Shown piece after piece: positions 1 through 11,004 of a DNA stretch of 64,000 nucleotides. This DNA comes from Pseudomonadota bacterium (lineage in GTDB: Bacteria; Pseudomonadota; Alphaproteobacteria; Rhizobiales; Devosiaceae), in assembly GCA_023393475.1 (NCBI GenBank), contig JAEWLC010000028.1, forward strand, positions 1 to 64,000, read 5' to 3'. The stretch's first letter is position 1; every line of letters begins with the position of its first letter. Made by a program: the position numbers and the translations under genes. The notes beneath the pieces are model-generated. The model was not told where the DNA came from and searched no databases. It was given only the letters and a program-made list of their open reading frames with translations.

Positions 1-130
1 GACCAGCGAAGCTGGTGGAGGGGGCGTTCACAAATACCGAGGCGGCGGCGATGGGGCCTTGCCCGACTAGCGTGGACGCCGGGCGTTGGGCTAGGAAGGG
101 TGCCCTCCCCTCACAGACTCGAGTTCCCTC

Positions 131-1372
131 ATGGCCAGCAACACCCCCATCGATCCAGTCAAGCTCGACCGGCTCGCCGAAGTGGCGATCAAGGTGGGGC
201 TGCAGCTGCAGCCGGGGCAGGACCTGGTGCTGACGGCGCCGGTGGCCGCGCTGCCGCTGGTGCGGCGGATCGCGGCGCATGCCTACAAGGCCGGCGCGGG
301 CTTCGTGCAGCCGATCTTCTCGGACGAGGAGATCACGCTGGCGCGCTACCGCAACGCCGGGGCCGACAGCTTCGACCGGGCGCCCGCCTGGCTGTTCGAC
401 GGCATGGCCAAGGCGTTCGGCAACAACGCGGCGCGCATGGCGATCTCGGGCGACAACCCGATGATGCTGAGCAAGGAAGACCCGGACAAGGTGGCGCGCG
501 CCAACCGGGCGACCTCGATGGCCTACCGCCCTGCCCTCGAGAAGATCACCGGCTTCGACATCAACTGGAACATCGTCTCCTACCCCAATCCGGCATGGGC
601 CAAGCTCGTGTTCCCCGGCGACGAGGAAGAAGTGGCGATCGGCAAGCTGGCGGAGGCGATCTTTGCGGCTTCGCGCGTGGATCGCGAGGACCCGATCGCC
701 GAGTGGAAGGCGCATAACGCACGGCTCAAGGAGCGCTGGACCTGGCTGAACGGGCAGGCCTTCGCCTCGCTGCACTATACGGGGCCAGGCACCGACCTCA
801 CCATCGGGCTCGCCGACGAGCACCGCTGGAAGGGCGGCGCATCGGAGGCCAAGAACGGCATCACCTGCAACCCGAACATCCCGACCGAGGAAGTGTTCAC
901 CACCCCGCACAGCCAGCGCGTCGAGGGTTATGTGCGCTCGACCAAGCCGCTGAGCCACAACGGCACGCTGATCGCCGACATCGAGGTGAAGTTCGACGGC
1001 GGGCGGATCGTCGAGGCGAAGGCATCGAAGGGCGAGGCGGTGCTGCAGAAGGTGCTCGACACCGACGAGGGGTCGCGCCGGCTGGGCGAAGTGGCGCTGG
1101 TGCCGCATTCCTCGCCGATCAGCAAGTCGGGCGTCCTGTTCTACAACACTCTGTTCGACGAGAACGCCGCGAGCCACATCGCGCTGGGCCAGTGCTATGC
1201 GGACTGCTTCATCAACGGCACGAAGATGACGCCAGAAGAGATCGCTGCCCGCGGCGGCAACAAGAGCCTGATCCATATCGACTGGATGATCGGCTCGGAC
1301 CAGATCGACATCGACGGCATCAAGCCCGACGGCAGCAAGGTTCCGGTGATGCGGAAGGGCGAATGGGCCTGA
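131..1372 (+). CDS. Aminopeptidase, peptidase family M29 (AmpS/AmpT-like)
   Basis: This is a 413-residue cytoplasmic metallo-aminopeptidase of the M29 (thermophilic aminopeptidase T) family. It would remove N-terminal residues from peptides using a two-metal centre. The expected ligand pattern is present with family-like spacing: Glu254 in PTEEVF, Glu320 in GEVALVP, His349 and Tyr356 in SHIALGQCY, and His382 and Asp384 in IHIDWM. The length matches the family (about 410 residues). There is no signal peptide. The ATG is preceded by no good Shine-Dalgarno sequence. It appears to stand alone, because the next gene begins 140 bases downstream. The family call is secure; the physiological substrate is unknown. 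Confidence 0.93.
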   Translation: MASNTPIDPVKLDRLAEVAIKVGLQLQPGQDLVLTAPVAALPLVRRIAAHAYKAGAGFVQPIFSDEEITLARYRNAGADSFDRAPAWLFDGMAKAFGNNAARMAISGDNPMMLSKEDPDKVARANRATSMAYRPALEKITGFDINWNIVSYPNPAWAKLVFPGDEEEVAIGKLAEAIFAASRVDREDPIAEWKAHNARLKERWTWLNGQAFASLHYTGPGTDLTIGLADEHRWKGGASEAKNGITCNPNIPTEEVFTTPHSQRVEGYVRSTKPLSHNGTLIADIEVKFDGGRIVEAKASKGEAVLQKVLDTDEGSRRLGEVALVPHSSPISKSGVLFYNTLFDENAASHIALGQCYADCFINGTKMTPEEIAARGGNKSLIHIDWMIGSDQIDIDGIKPDGSKVPVMRKGEWA

Positions 1373-1514
1373 GTCAGGTAGAGTTACTGAAGGTCTCGCT
1401 CAGCACCCTTTAACCATCGAGCCAATTGTCGCCGTATCTGCTCGTTTTGCGAATACGGCGATTAATGTTTTCGATGTGGCAACGCCATAGCATCCGGGCA
1501 AGACCGAGGAGCTC

Positions 1515-3983
1515 ATGGTCAATAGACGGGATTCCGTTGCGGGGGCGACCCGCATCAATGCCGAAGGCGCAACCGAGACCCTGCGGCAGATCAGCAGCAC
1601 GGCAGGGATCACGGTCTGGCGCTGGGACGTTGCTGCCGACCGCGTCCACAGCGACCTGTTCGGCGGACTGCAGGGTGAAGGCACCACCCTGCGGGAGAAG
1701 CTGCGCGCCCTCCATCCCGAAGACGCAAAGCGCGGGCTTCGAGTCCTGCGCCGCGCCTCGAGATCGGAAGAGACCGGGTCGTTCGAGTTTCGCAGCAATC
1801 CCGCCCAGGGCGCGATCCACCACTACAGGGCGACGTATTTTTCGCTCAGCCCGCGGGTGATGCAGATCATTGTCCAGGACGTGACGCGGACGCTGCTGAT
1901 CGAGCGAGCCCTGCGCGAAAGCGAGGACCACCACCGGCACGCAGTGGAGTTCGATCCGCAGGTGCCGTGGCTGGCCGATCCGGACGGCAGCATCATCGAA
2001 TTCGGTCCGCGCTGGCTGGCCCTCGTGGAACTGAGCGCCGCCGAGACGCTGGGCGAAGGCTGGGCGAGTGCCCTGCATCCGGACGACCTCGAACCGACGC
2101 TGAGGGCCTGGCGGGCCTCGATCGAAAGCGGCGAGCCGCTCGACGCGAACTACCGGGTGCGCCTCAAGTCGGGCGCCTATCGCTGGATGCGGGCGCGAGC
2201 GGCGGCGCGACGCAACGCCGAAGGCCAGATCATCCGCTGGTACGGCACGCTCGAGGACATACACGACCGCATGGCAGCGGAGGCAGCGCTGCGCGAAAGC
2301 GACGCCTTCGCCCGCTCCATCCTCGAGGCAAGCCCGATGGCGATCGAGGTGCTGGACACCAACGGGACGCTGATCTTCATGAATGGCCCGGGCATCCGGG
2401 TCATGGAGGTCGAGAACTTCGAGACGATCCGGGGCAAGCCGTTCGTGCAGTTCTGGCCGCCCGACGCACAGGGGAACGTTGCTCGTGCCATCGCTCGGGC
2501 GCGGCTGGGCGAGACCGTCCGGCAAACGCTGTTCGGACCGACTGCCAAAGGGGCCCCGCGCTGGTGGGACATCACCATCTCGCCGATCCATGGCGAGGAT
2601 GGCGAGGTGGCCCGACTGCTGGCGCTGTCGAGCGACGTCACCGAGGCCAAGCTCAACGAGGCCGAGATCGCCTATCTCGCCCAGCACGACAACCTGACGG
2701 GCCTGCCCAACCGGATGCAGTTCCAGGACCGGCTGAACGAGATGCTGGAAGCACTCACCGAGGGCCGGCTGGCGGTGCTCTCGGTCGATCTCGACGATTT
2801 CAAATTGGTCAACGACACGATGGGTCATCTCGCCGGTGACGAACTGCTGAAGGCGGTGGCCGACCGGCTGCAAGGCGCGGCGCGGAGCGCCAGCCTCGTT
2901 GCCCGGCTCGGCGGCGACGAGTTCGCCTTGCTGCTGCGGATGGACGATGCGACGGATGCCGCGGAGACGGCACGGGCCATCCTCGAAGCCATCGCCCAGC
3001 CCTTCGCCATCGATGGCGGCCAGGTGCAAATCGGCGCCAGCATCGGTATTGCCATCGCCCCGCGCGACGGCCGCGATGCCGGGAGCCTGATGCATGCCGC
3101 CGACGTGGCGCTCTATCGCGTGAAGGGACAGAAGGGCCGCGACTATCGCTACTTCGAGCCCGCTATGGACGAGGCGCTTCGCCAGCGGCGCGACATGAAG
3201 CGCGAGCTTGCCCTCGCGCTCAGCCGTGGCGAGCTCTACCTCGTATTCCAGCCGCAGGTCGACATCGAAGCCAAGCGCCTGACGGGGTTCGAGGCGCTCT
3301 TGCGCTGGCGCTCGCCGAGCCATGGCGAGGTACCGCCGATAACCTTCATTCCGCTGGCCGAGGAGAGCGGGCTGATCGAGCAGATCGGCGCCTTCGCGTT
3401 GCAGCAGGCCTGTGCCGAGGCTGTTCGGTGGCCCAGCAGCATCACTGTGGCGGTCAACCTGTCGCCGGTGCAGTTCAGGAACGGCGGCGTCTTCCGAGCG
3501 GTGATGAAGGCGCTGGAGAGCTCGGGGCTGCCGGCCAGCCGCCTCGAAGTCGAGATCACGGAATCGGCGCTGCTCGATGCCAGCGTCGAGGCGGTTTCCA
3601 CGCTCGAGGAGTTCCACCGCATGGGCATCCGGGTGGCGCTCGACGATTTCGGCACCGGCTATTCGTCGCTGAACTACCTGCGCCGCTTCCCGTTCGACCG
3701 CATCAAGATCGACCGCTCATTCGTCGCCGACCTGCCCGACGCCGAGAGTTCGCGGGCGATCGTCCGGGCGATCGTCGGACTTGGTCGCTCGTTCAAGAGC
3801 ATGGTAACCGCCGAGGGGGTGGAGAGCTGGGAGCAGTTGATGCTGCTCCAGGCCGAGGGCTGCAACGAAGCCCAGGGCTACCTGTTCAGCCCACCCATGC
3901 CAGCCGGCGCAGCACTCGAGCTGGCCCGGCGCGGACTGCCCGCGCCGCAGCAGAAGCCCCATGCGCGCCAGAACCGGGCCTGA
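1515..3983 (+). CDS. PAS-PAS-PAS-GGDEF-EAL bifunctional c-di-GMP signalling protein
   Basis: An 822-residue sensor for cyclic-di-GMP turnover. About three PAS-type sensory modules span residues 20-385. A GGDEF domain follows (motif GGDEF at 466-470, preceded by the substrate-site helix around NDTMGH), then an EAL domain (EALLRW from 593, NLSPVQF, EITESAL, DDFGTGYSSLNY, KIDRSF). Both catalytic signatures are intact, so it could make and degrade c-di-GMP. The inhibitory I-site position reads RSAS rather than RxxD, so product inhibition at that site is probably absent. It has no membrane segments, so the PAS modules would sense a cytoplasmic signal. An AGGAG ribosome-binding site lies about five bases before the ATG. 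The ligand is unknown. Confidence 0.93.
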   Translation: MVNRRDSVAGATRINAEGATETLRQISSTAGITVWRWDVAADRVHSDLFGGLQGEGTTLREKLRALHPEDAKRGLRVLRRASRSEETGSFEFRSNPAQGAIHHYRATYFSLSPRVMQIIVQDVTRTLLIERALRESEDHHRHAVEFDPQVPWLADPDGSIIEFGPRWLALVELSAAETLGEGWASALHPDDLEPTLRAWRASIESGEPLDANYRVRLKSGAYRWMRARAAARRNAEGQIIRWYGTLEDIHDRMAAEAALRESDAFARSILEASPMAIEVLDTNGTLIFMNGPGIRVMEVENFETIRGKPFVQFWPPDAQGNVARAIARARLGETVRQTLFGPTAKGAPRWWDITISPIHGEDGEVARLLALSSDVTEAKLNEAEIAYLAQHDNLTGLPNRMQFQDRLNEMLEALTEGRLAVLSVDLDDFKLVNDTMGHLAGDELLKAVADRLQGAARSASLVARLGGDEFALLLRMDDATDAAETARAILEAIAQPFAIDGGQVQIGASIGIAIAPRDGRDAGSLMHAADVALYRVKGQKGRDYRYFEPAMDEALRQRRDMKRELALALSRGELYLVFQPQVDIEAKRLTGFEALLRWRSPSHGEVPPITFIPLAEESGLIEQIGAFALQQACAEAVRWPSSITVAVNLSPVQFRNGGVFRAVMKALESSGLPASRLEVEITESALLDASVEAVSTLEEFHRMGIRVALDDFGTGYSSLNYLRRFPFDRIKIDRSFVADLPDAESSRAIVRAIVGLGRSFKSMVTAEGVESWEQLMLLQAEGCNEAQGYLFSPPMPAGAALELARRGLPAPQQKPHARQNRA

Positions 3984-4065
3984 AGTAGGGCTTTCGGCGC
4001 GAACCAAAGCTTAACCCCCGCAGTTTAGCGTCGCGAGCGATAATCCCGCGCGTCACGGGCCAACA

Positions 4066-4950
4066 ATGTTCGACAAACAGGTTATTGCTACTTCCTCGGA
4101 GTCCCTTGCGCTGGTTGAACCGGCGCCGGCTGTCGTCGATGCCGAGCGGGCGCTTCAACTGCTCAGCCAGCACGAAGGCTACGGGCAGTGGAAGATCATC
4201 TTCCCCGGTACTGTGATGCTCTCGCCGCAGCTGGCGGAGATCTTCGGTCTGCCGGCAGACGTGGCGGTGCCCTTGCAGGACATGGTCAAGCTCTACCATG
4301 CCGAGGATCGGGGCAAACTGCTGACGCTGATTGCCCAGTCCCTGCAGGACCGGCGCGGCTTCCGCTGCCGGCTGCGTATCGAACGCCGTGACGGCCAGAC
4401 CCGGGTGATCGAAACAATCGCCGACCTGCGCGTGCGCGACGGTCGCGTCACGGAACTGTTCGGCCTCAGCCGCGACGTGACGGCCGAGATGGAGCAGGAA
4501 CTCCGCAACGAAGGCCGGCTTCAGCTCGTGCAGGACCTCGTCGGCGCGCTGCCGATCCCCATCGTCGTGCTGGACGACAAGCTGCGCGTGATGGATTGCT
4601 CGGTGCACTGGCTCAAGGCGCACCGGTTCGTCGAGCGGCGCGAAGTCGTGGGCAAGACCCTGCAGCAGCTCTTTCCCGAGATACCGGCCGAACAGGCTGC
4701 CGAGTACGATGCGGCGCTCAAGGGCCAGACCATCAAGACGCGGCGCACCTTCACCAGCCCGACGAGCGGCGCCGCCGTGCAGTTCGCTACCGTCATCGCG
4801 CCCTGGTTCGTTGCCGACCGCAAGGTGGGCGGGCTGACCATGGCCATCGGCTGGTCCGAGATCGCGACTGTGAAAGGTGCTGCCAACGAGACCGAAGTCA
4901 TGGAAGGCTTTGAAGGCGGCCTCCTCGACATGCTCAAGCAGGTCGTCTGA
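4066..4950 (+). CDS. Two-PAS-domain protein without output domain
   Basis: A 294-residue soluble protein. The first half (about residues 30-145) is a PAS_3-like fold ending in RDVTAEMEQEL, the usual PAS-to-linker transition. The second half (about 155-270) is another PAS, starting LPIPIVVLDDKLRVMDCS. No kinase, GGDEF, EAL or helix-turn-helix domain follows, so it may be a stand-alone sensor or a partner for another protein. It lies 80 bases downstream of the PAS-GGDEF-EAL gene on the same strand and may be functionally linked to it. The specific function is not identifiable from sequence. Confidence 0.8.
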   Translation: MFDKQVIATSSESLALVEPAPAVVDAERALQLLSQHEGYGQWKIIFPGTVMLSPQLAEIFGLPADVAVPLQDMVKLYHAEDRGKLLTLIAQSLQDRRGFRCRLRIERRDGQTRVIETIADLRVRDGRVTELFGLSRDVTAEMEQELRNEGRLQLVQDLVGALPIPIVVLDDKLRVMDCSVHWLKAHRFVERREVVGKTLQQLFPEIPAEQAAEYDAALKGQTIKTRRTFTSPTSGAAVQFATVIAPWFVADRKVGGLTMAIGWSEIATVKGAANETEVMEGFEGGLLDMLKQVV

Positions 4951-4992
4951 TCGCGGCTTGCGGCCCGGTCGATTTTCGCTGATTGAAGCGGC

Positions 4993-7437
4993 ATGAACCT
5001 GCCGCCCCTCCCCATCGATGCCGCCTTGCCGGAGCTGACGAGCGCGCTCGCGGCCGGGCCATATGCGGTGCTGGTGGCGCCACCCGGGGCCGGCAAGACG
5101 ACGCGCGTGCCGCTGGCATTGCTCGATGCGCCGTGGCGTGGCGACGGCAAGATCGTGATGCTCGAACCGCGGCGCCTCGCAGCCCGCGCGGCAGCACGGC
5201 GCATGGCAGAGACGCTGGGCGAAGAGGTTGGCGCAACGGTCGGCTATCGCGTGCGGCTCGACGCCAAGGTGACGAAGAAGACGCGCATCGAGGTGGTAAC
5301 CGAGGGTGTTTTCACCCGCATGATCCTCGATGACCCCGAGCTCAGGGGCGTCGCCGCAGTGCTGTTCGACGAGTTCCACGAGCGTAGCCTCGATGGTGAT
5401 CTCGGGCTTGCGCTGGCGCTCGATGCGGGAGCGCTGCGTGACGACCTGCGGGTGCTGGTGATGTCGGCGACGATCGACGGCGCGCGCGTTGCCGGGCTGC
5501 TCGACGGGGCGCCGGTGGTGGTGTCCGAGGGACGGGCCTTTCCGGTCGAGACGATCTGGCGCGATCGCGATCCGCTGCAGAAGATCGAGGACCAGGTGAC
5601 CTCGGTGGTGCTGGAGGCGCTGCGCGAGCAGCCGGGGTCGGCGCTGGTGTTCCTGCCCGGGCAGGCGGAGATCTCGCGCGTGGCGGAACGGTTGGCGGGG
5701 CGCGTGCCCGGCGATGTCGAGATCGCACCGCTCTATGGGCAACTGTCGCCGGAGGAGCAGGATCGCGCCGTGCAGCCGGCGCCGGTGGGACGCCGCAAGG
5801 TGGTGCTGGCAACCTCGATTGCCGAGACGTCGCTGACGATCGAGGGGGTACGGATCGTCGTCGACTCGGGGCTGCGGCGCGCGCCAGCTTACGAGCCGGC
5901 GACCGGGCTGACGGTACTCGAAACGCGAAAAGTGTCACGGGCGGCGGCGGACCAGCGGCGCGGGCGTGCAGGTCGCGTCGAGGCCGGCGTTTGTTATCGG
6001 CTGTGGGCCGAGGGGCAGCATGCGGCACTTGCGGCGTTCGATGCGCCCGAGATGCTGGAGGCGGATCTCAGCGGGCTGGCCCTCGATCTCGCCGGCTGGG
6101 GGGTGAGCGATCCGGCGCAGCTGCGCTTTCTCGATCCGCCGCCGGGACCGGCGTGGGCCGAGGCCGTGGGGCTGCTGCGGGGGCTCGAGGCACTCGATGC
6201 CGACGGGCGGATCACCGGCGAGGGCAAGGCGCTGGAGCGGCTGCCGCTTCATCCGCGGCTCGGGCACATGGTGCACCGGGCAGCGGACGAGGACGACGCG
6301 CTGACGGCGGCCCAACTGGCTGTGCTGTTGGGTGAACGCGGCCTCGGTGGCGACGGCACCGATCTCGGGCACCGGCTGGATCGATTCCGGCGCGAGCGCG
6401 GCAAGCGGGCCGACGAGGCGCATGGCCTTGCGTGGCGCTGGGCGCAGATGGTGGGCGATACCGGCACCGGAGGCGACGTCGGCCGGCACCTCGCGCGCGC
6501 CTATCCGGATCGGGTGGCGCAGCAGGCGGGTGCGCGCGGGCGGTTCCGGCTCGCCAACGGGCGGCAGGCGAGTGTGGACGAGACCGATGCTCTGGCGGGG
6601 GCGTCGTATCTCGTGGTTGCCGATGTGACCGGGGCCGCGGCGACGGGACGGATCCGCTCGGCCGTCGCGATCGAACGAGCGACCATCGAGGAACTGTTCG
6701 CGGGCCAGATCGGCGACGAGACGGTGATGGCGTTCGACCGAAGCGCGAAGAGCGTCCGGGCGCGGCGGGTGCGCCGACTCGGAGCATTGCGGCTGGATGA
6801 GGCGCCGGTGGCCATCAACGACGCCGAAGCAGCGGCCCGGGCTTTGGCCGAGGGGATTGCAGGGCTCGGCATTGGCCAGTTGCCGTGGACGAAGGAACAG
6901 AAGGCGCTGCGGGAGCGGGCGGGCTACCTGCGGACAACGCTCGGCGGGGAGTGGCCGGACCTGTCGGATGCCGGGTTGGCGGCGGATATCGAATGGCTGG
7001 TGCCAGCGATCACCGGCAAGACGGCATTGAGCGAGATCGGGGCGGATGATCTCGCCGGGGCGCTCGAGGGATTGCTGCCCTGGGGCAAGCGGCAGGAGAT
7101 GGAGCGGTTGCTGCCATCGCATTTCGATGCGCCGTCAGGCTCGCGGCTGCCGATCGACTATGGTGCTGAGAATGGGCCGGCGCTGGAAGTGCGAGTACAA
7201 GAACTGTTCGGCATGGACAGGCATCCGAGCGTCGCGGGCGGCAAGGTGCCGCTGCTGCTGGTTCTCCTGAGCCCCGCGCACCGGCCGATCCAGACGACGC
7301 GCGACCTGCCGGGGTTCTGGCGCGGCAGCTGGAAGGACGTGGCGAAGGACCTGAAGGGGCGGTACCCGCGGCACTACTGGCCGGAGAACCCGCTGGAGGC
7401 GGCGGCGACGGCGCGGGCGAAGCCAAGGGGAACCTGA
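4993..7437 (+). CDS. hrpB: ATP-dependent helicase HrpB (DEAH family)
   Basis: An 814-residue DEAH/RHA helicase of the HrpB family, close to the usual 800-850 residues. Motif I is APPGAGKTTRVPLALL. The Walker B/DEAH motif reads DEFH (FDEFHERSLDGDLGLAL), as is typical for HrpB. Motif III is VMSAT, motif V is ATSIAETSLTIEGVRIVVDSG (one residue less is the core), and motif VI is QRRGRAGR. The HA2-type and HrpB C-terminal domains follow. It is a cytoplasmic nucleic-acid helicase whose precise role in most alphaproteobacteria is poorly defined. The start is the ATG 42 bases after the PAS gene; no strong ribosome-binding site is visible. It is convergent with recQ across a palindromic repeat. Confidence 0.95.
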   Translation: MNLPPLPIDAALPELTSALAAGPYAVLVAPPGAGKTTRVPLALLDAPWRGDGKIVMLEPRRLAARAAARRMAETLGEEVGATVGYRVRLDAKVTKKTRIEVVTEGVFTRMILDDPELRGVAAVLFDEFHERSLDGDLGLALALDAGALRDDLRVLVMSATIDGARVAGLLDGAPVVVSEGRAFPVETIWRDRDPLQKIEDQVTSVVLEALREQPGSALVFLPGQAEISRVAERLAGRVPGDVEIAPLYGQLSPEEQDRAVQPAPVGRRKVVLATSIAETSLTIEGVRIVVDSGLRRAPAYEPATGLTVLETRKVSRAAADQRRGRAGRVEAGVCYRLWAEGQHAALAAFDAPEMLEADLSGLALDLAGWGVSDPAQLRFLDPPPGPAWAEAVGLLRGLEALDADGRITGEGKALERLPLHPRLGHMVHRAADEDDALTAAQLAVLLGERGLGGDGTDLGHRLDRFRRERGKRADEAHGLAWRWAQMVGDTGTGGDVGRHLARAYPDRVAQQAGARGRFRLANGRQASVDETDALAGASYLVVADVTGAAATGRIRSAVAIERATIEELFAGQIGDETVMAFDRSAKSVRARRVRRLGALRLDEAPVAINDAEAAARALAEGIAGLGIGQLPWTKEQKALRERAGYLRTTLGGEWPDLSDAGLAADIEWLVPAITGKTALSEIGADDLAGALEGLLPWGKRQEMERLLPSHFDAPSGSRLPIDYGAENGPALEVRVQELFGMDRHPSVAGGKVPLLLVLLSPAHRPIQTTRDLPGFWRGSWKDVAKDLKGRYPRHYWPENPLEAAATARAKPRGT

Positions 7438-7470
7438 GGGCGCGACCGCCCGTCTCTCCTACCCACCGCC

Positions 7471-7549
7471 GTCATGCCCGGGCCTGACTCGGGGCGCCCA
7501 GCGATATCAGCGACATCCCATGGGTCCGCGGGTCAGGCCCGCAGATGAC
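7471..7549. repeat. REP-like palindromic intergenic element
   Basis: Imperfect inverted repeat between convergent hrpB and recQ. The left arm begins GTCATGCCCGGGCCTGAC. The right arm, read on the opposite strand, begins GTCATCTGCGGGCCTGAC. A related half-element occurs at 9442-9460. It is probably a dispersed palindrome of the REP type and may serve as a bidirectional terminator. Confidence 0.55.
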
Positions 7550-7589
7550 GACTGATAGATTTGGGTGATCGGTGGAGTGCGCCCCCGGG

Positions 7590-9416
<1,827 letters not shown>

Positions 9417-9441
9417 GCTTCATCAAAACGGGAAGATGGGT

Positions 9442-9460
9442 CCCCGGGTCAAGCCCGGGG
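9442..9460. repeat. Short perfect palindrome (REP-like half element)
   Basis: The sequence CCCCGGGTCAAGCCCGGGG forms a perfect 7-base-pair stem with a 5-base loop, followed by ATGAC. It resembles one arm of the 7471-7549 element. It lies upstream of recQ and downstream of the next minus-strand gene, so it may terminate that upstream gene. Confidence 0.5.
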
Positions 9461-9537
9461 ATGACGGATCGCCGTCTCTTGAGCGGCGCAGGCGGCACAC
9501 CCCCTCGAGGCGGGAGGCGGGAGGGGGGTGACCAGCC

Positions 9538-10425
9538 CTACTCCTGATCGAGGAACGCCAAGGCCGTCTCCACCAGCCTGGGTTCTGTCATCATCGTGTA
9601 GTGGGTGACGCCGGGGAGGATGGCGAGGCGGTTCTGGTTCATGCCGGAGGCGTCCCAGCCGGCGTCCTGCAGGCCGCCGCCGAGGAGTTCGAAGAACTTG
9701 GTGGCGTGGCTGGTGCGCACGGCGTCCCAGTCGCCGTAGATCAGCTGGGTCGGGACTTTCAGGTTCGGGATTTCGGCCGAGTAGTCGTAGTCCTCGCCCA
9801 TGTACTGCATCTGGTCGAGCAGCTTGGGGAAGTTCGTCTCGGGATCCGGGTTCACGGCCGCGAAGCTCTCGTAGAGCGGCGACCCCTTCATGCTCTCGGC
9901 CTGGCTCGAGTTGAGGCCGCGCATGCCCTGCTGGTTGTAGTCGTGCCAGCCGGTGAAGGCGAAGGGGGCCGAGGCGATGACGAGGCGATCGACCAGTTCG
10001 GGCTGAGCGAGCGCGAGCCGCAACCCGATGGTGCCGCCCATCGAGTAGCCGACCACATCGACGGTGTCGTAGCCGAGGGTGCGGACCACTTCGGCGACGT
10101 CGGCTGCCATGTTGTCGAAGGTCATGGGCCGGTCGAGCGGGCCGGTGTGGCCGTGGCCCTGGTGTTCGACCGCGATCACCTCGTGGTTCTCGGCGAGCAG
10201 CGAGAGGACCGGGCCGAAATTGTCGATGGTCATCAGGCCGCCGTGCAGCAGGACGACGGGATCGCCGCTGCCATAGGTGGCGTACCAGACCTGGCCGCCG
10301 GCGACGGAGACGTAGCCGGACTTGATGGGAGTTGGCATTGCGATTTCTCCTTGTTGGGCGACTGCCGGCAGGGCGAGAGCAAAGCCGGTGAGGGTGGCGA
10401 TGGCAAGTAACGTGCGTCGGAACAT
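9538..10425 (-). CDS. Exported alpha/beta-fold hydrolase
   Basis: A 295-residue serine hydrolase of the alpha/beta fold. The first 23 residues form a Sec signal peptide ending near PAVAQQ, so the enzyme should act in the periplasm or outside the cell. The oxyanion-hole segment is LLHGG, the nucleophile elbow is GYSMGG, the acid is likely the Asp in YGDWDAV, and the base is the His in PGVTHY. The protein resembles many proteins labelled generic hydrolases, and no substrate can be assigned. A GAAAGGA ribosome-binding site precedes the ATG. It is a single gene between recQ and the ArsR operon. Confidence 0.87.
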   Translation of the reverse strand: MFRRTLLAIATLTGFALALPAVAQQGEIAMPTPIKSGYVSVAGGQVWYATYGSGDPVVLLHGGLMTIDNFGPVLSLLAENHEVIAVEHQGHGHTGPLDRPMTFDNMAADVAEVVRTLGYDTVDVVGYSMGGTIGLRLALAQPELVDRLVIASAPFAFTGWHDYNQQGMRGLNSSQAESMKGSPLYESFAAVNPDPETNFPKLLDQMQYMGEDYDYSAEIPNLKVPTQLIYGDWDAVRTSHATKFFELLGGGLQDAGWDASGMNQNRLAILPGVTHYTMMTEPRLVETALAFLDQE

Positions 10426-10566
10426 GATGGGTCCTTTCGGGCATGGCTTCGCCTCTCCCCGGTATGGGGTGGCGAGTAGCGACTGAGAGATCGCGGCCCC
10501 CTCCGCCGCTTTGCCGGCACCTCCCCCGCCCCGCGGGGGAGGATGAAGAAGAGGGAGGACGGTGAA

Positions 10567-11004
10567 CTAGCCCTGGGTCAGGGTTTCGATGGCTTTCTGA
10601 ACTCGTCGCAGGCGGGTTTCGGCGGCCTTGGCGCCCTCAATGGCGGTGACGTGTGCCTTCTTGTGGCTGGGGGCGAGCCTGTCCCACGCCGCTTGCGCGA
10701 CCGGGTCTGCATCGAGGGCGGCCTGGAGGTCGCCGGGCGCTTCGACGATGCGCGGCTGGTCGTCGAGAAAGAGGTCCACCTTGTGCGTTTCGCCGCCTTT
10801 CACGCCGGTGATCCTGCGGATTTCGGCGCTGACGCCGATCAGCAGCCGGTCGCCCATGGTGGCGATCTTGCTCTGCCAGCTGTGGCCGGCGAGCGTGACC
10901 TTGACCAGCGGGTTCCTGCCGCCGCCGAGGGCATCGCGCACCGCTGGTGGCACGTCGATGCCGGTGTTGTTGCCTATCTGGTGGATGTTGGCGGTGAACC
11001 TCAT
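10567..11004 (-). CDS. YdeI/OmpD-associated family protein (DUF1905 plus YdeI-like tail)
   Basis: A 145-residue cytoplasmic protein. The first 85 residues are a DUF1905-like barrel (FTANIHQIGNNTGIDVPP, then KVTLAGHSWQSKI). The C-terminal 50 residues resemble the bacteriocin-protection/YdeI helical segment (AWDRLAPSHKKAHVTAIEGA). The biochemical function is unknown. It is the last gene of the ArsR-controlled operon, and its ATG overlaps the stop of the preceding AHSA1 gene by four bases, so the two are translationally coupled. Proteins of this family often accompany AHSA1/SRPBCC and ArsR genes. Confidence 0.82.
   Translation of the reverse strand: MRFTANIHQIGNNTGIDVPPAVRDALGGGRNPLVKVTLAGHSWQSKIATMGDRLLIGVSAEIRRITGVKGGETHKVDLFLDDQPRIVEAPGDLQAALDADPVAQAAWDRLAPSHKKAHVTAIEGAKAAETRLRRVQKAIETLTQG

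Noticed and set aside
2..16. ACCAGC-GAA-GCTGGT hairpin at the window start
   Set aside because: Perfect but short, without a T-tract and without the preceding gene in view; may be a terminator of an upstream gene but cannot be supported.
1410..1417. TTAACCAT, a CtrA-like half-site before the PAS-GGDEF-EAL gene
   Set aside because: Only one half-site; no second TTAA at the required spacing, so not enough for a CtrA box.
1410..3617. Long minus-strand open frames opposite the PAS-GGDEF-EAL gene (and similar ones opposite recQ, tonB, the carboxylase and the ABC genes)
   Set aside because: High GC content keeps antisense frames open; their composition is Arg/Pro/His-rich or low-complexity and the sense frames have clear domains.
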